Shown here in pieces: positions 62,503-64,000 of a DNA stretch of 64,000 bases. How positions within the stretch are numbered: position 1 is the first letter of the stretch; each line of letters begins with the position of its first letter. This DNA comes from Paenibacillus sp. (GTDB taxonomy: Bacteria; Bacillota; Bacilli; Paenibacillales; Paenibacillaceae): positions 478,084 through 542,083 of the forward strand of contig JAILZT010000001.1 of the NCBI GenBank assembly GCA_023512345.1, given 5' to 3'. Both the position numbers and the translations under genes were made by a program. The notes under the pieces are model-generated. The model saw only the letters and a list, made by a program, of their open reading frames with translations, had not been told where the DNA came from and made no database searches.

Positions 62503-64000
62503 TTATAAGGAGTGGGGATCTTCCGAGGGCGCTGCCAAGGGCAGCATGATAATAGCTTCGGTCCCTGCTCCTTTTTTGCTGCGAAAAGTAACCTCTCCTT
62601 GCATCACCTCTATGATCCGAAACGTAACCATCAGTCCCAATCCGGTCCCCTTGTTCTTTTGGGAAAAATAAGGCTCTCCAAGCCGGAGAAGCGCTTCTGG
62701 ATTCATACCTTCACCATTATCCTTAACATGTATGAATACTTTGTTTCCCTTCCCGTGAGCTGATATATGTATGGTTCCCTCGTCATGAAATGCTTCAATA
62801 CTATTCTTGATGATATTAATTAACGCCTGCTTGAACTTCGATGAATTCCCCTTTATCCAGAGATCATTTTTTACATCAAGTATCATTTTTCCATTATTCA
62901 GATGACATAGAGGAAGCAGAATACTCTCAATATGCTTAAATTCATCAAAGACATTAAGTACTGAAACTTGCTCGAATTCAGGTTTGGCAAAAGTAAGAAA
63001 GTCCGTAATAATGTTAGATGCCCGATCTAGCTCACTGAGAGCCATGGTCATATACTTCTTCTCATCACCATTCGACTTCTCACTGAGCAGCTGCAGAAAT
63101 CCCCTTGTTACCTGTAGTGGATTTCGCACTTCATGAGCTACGGAAGCCGCAAGCTCGCTAATAATCTGCACTTTCTCTGAACGCTGGAGCTCATTGTTGA
63201 ATAATTCAAGTTCTTTGGAGTATTTAACGATCTGATTATGGTCTAGTGCAAGTCTTCGTCCTAAAATAACGATCAAAGACAAAATAAAAACAACAAGCGC
63301 CCACTTCCAATAGGATAAATCATAATTTCCGTCACGAACAAAATACCAGATCAACTCCAAGACCCCAGTAAGCGCTGCGGTCCCAAAACCAATCGCGAAA
63401 ATAATCGCATCCTTATTGCGGCGGACGGAGAAGATAATTACACATGATATCAGCAAAACAAATTGGAAAATCATTATAAATCCAATAATTCTAGTGGAGA
63501 CAAAATAATATAATTCAACAAATTGGTTCCCCGAAAGGAGGTTGATAAACATGCAGATTAAGCAAAACACTGAATATAAAACTTGAAACTTACGAAAACG
63601 TCTAATGATAAAGAACTTGCCTGGCCCAAATATTTTCTCAAACAAAAAGGTAAGCGATGGCAAAAGCGCCAGCAGGGCGAAATCCAAAAACATAATGCTG
63701 ATTGGGCCTAGATAACTATAAAAAGTATAAATAAAAGGTGAGTATGTTATAGACAGGACTCCTGTTGAAGCTATGACTACGGCAAGACCGGACGAAATGG
63801 TAAAGTGCTCCTTGCTTAAGAAAAAGCCACAAACAAACAATATAAGAGCTACAAATAAAAACGCGCTGCCCAAAATAATATCTATTAAGCCATTCTTAAT
63901 ATAATCATGAATTAAAAAATCATGTTCCCCTATAATTACCGTATTTTTTATACCGATTCTATCCTGAAGTGTCTCAGTCCAAATGTATAAGAATTTCCCC
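62503..64000 (-). CDS. 7TMR-DISM-type sensor histidine kinase (start outside the window)
   Basis: The frame stays open to the right edge (reading EHDFLIHDYIKNGLIDII before the first membrane helix), so the extracellular domain is cut off. Visible are about seven transmembrane helices, then a dimerisation/phosphoacceptor domain (ELAASVAHEVRNPLQVTRGF, phosphohistidine in AHEVRNP) and HATPase (LINIIKNSIEAF, VKDNGEGMNPE, GTGLGLMVTFR). It resembles 7TMR-DISM receptors and sporulation-type kinases. No response regulator is visible in the window. It converges on the NHLP-type gene. Confidence 0.88.
   Translation of the reverse strand, partial: GKFLYIWTETLQDRIGIKNTVIIGEHDFLIHDYIKNGLIDIILGSAFLFVALILFVCGFFLSKEHFTISSGLAVVIASTGVLSITYSPFIYTFYSYLGPISIMFLDFALLALLPSLTFLFEKIFGPGKFFIIRRFRKFQVLYSVFCLICMFINLLSGNQFVELYYFVSTRIIGFIMIFQFVLLISCVIIFSVRRNKDAIIFAIGFGTAALTGVLELIWYFVRDGNYDLSYWKWALVVFILSLIVILGRRLALDHNQIVKYSKELELFNNELQRSEKVQIISELAASVAHEVRNPLQVTRGFLQLLSEKSNGDEKKYMTMALSELDRASNIITDFLTFAKPEFEQVSVLNVFDEFKHIESILLPLCHLNNGKMILDVKNDLWIKGNSSKFKQALINIIKNSIEAFHDEGTIHISAHGKGNKVFIHVKDNGEGMNPEALLRLGEPYFSQKNKGTGLGLMVTFRIIEVMQGEVTFRSKKGAGTEAIIMLPLAAPSEDPHSL

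Noticed and set aside
59993..64000. RiPP maturation genes (radical SAM, YcaO, LanM, transporter with peptidase) near the NHLP-type peptide
   Set aside because: None of their motifs is seen in the neighbouring genes; only the isoprenoid-synthase-like gene adjoins.

Overview
The window reads as a chromosomal segment of a Paenibacillus-like, spore-forming Firmicute. The grounds are strong AGGAGG-type ribosome binding sites, frequent TTG/GTG starts, intrinsic terminators with T tracts, lipoprotein solute-binding proteins, several two-component pairs of the YesM/YesN and NarL types, a PaiA acetyltransferase very close to the Bacillus protein as I remember it, and secreted multidomain glycoside hydrolases beside an exopolysaccharide locus. 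I see no tRNA, rRNA, CRISPR array, prophage or insertion sequence. The species assignment is inference.

Layout. 0-7.5 kb holds mixed single genes: the end of a ModE-like regulator, a VOC protein, a methyltransferase, an ECF sigma/anti-sigma pair, an aldo/keto reductase, a MarR regulator, paiA and a remnant of paiB. 7.5-14.5 kb is a carbohydrate ABC importer without its own ATPase, with a YesM-type kinase and AraC-type response regulator. 15-16.5 kb is modA-modB without modC. 16.7-22.5 kb is a complete five-gene peptide/nickel-type ABC operon. 22.7-30 kb carries a WYL regulator, a VWA-family fragment, a small LytTR regulatory module, an M50-type protease, an AIM24 protein, Dps and a cation/proton antiporter.

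30.3-53.7 kb is one functional block on the minus strand for making and modifying a surface polysaccharide. It encodes a Wzz-like protein, a CpsD-like ATPase, GalU, an initiating sugar-phosphate transferase, several glycosyltransferases, two Wzy-like polymerases/ligases, a WecG/TagA enzyme, a Wzx flippase, Ugd and ManC. After these come two related secreted GH26-PA14 enzymes and a third secreted hydrolase with a discoidin domain. The longer GH26 gene has a textbook c-di-GMP-I riboswitch directly before its ribosome binding site. A NarL-type kinase/regulator pair (54-56.4 kb) lies just upstream of the polysaccharide operon, whose leader contains a terminator hairpin and a direct repeat.

56.7-64 kb holds a 50-residue cysteine-bearing small protein, a divergent AraC regulator and GH20 hexosaminidase, and a Gfo/Idh/MocA protein lacking the usual catalytic lysine. 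At the right end is a two-gene cassette: a class I isoprenoid-synthase-like enzyme followed by an NHLP-type (nitrile-hydratase-leader-like) RiPP precursor candidate. A 7TMR-DISM-type histidine kinase lies convergent to it and runs off the right edge. The isoprenoid-synthase/NHLP pair is the best candidate here for an undescribed system.
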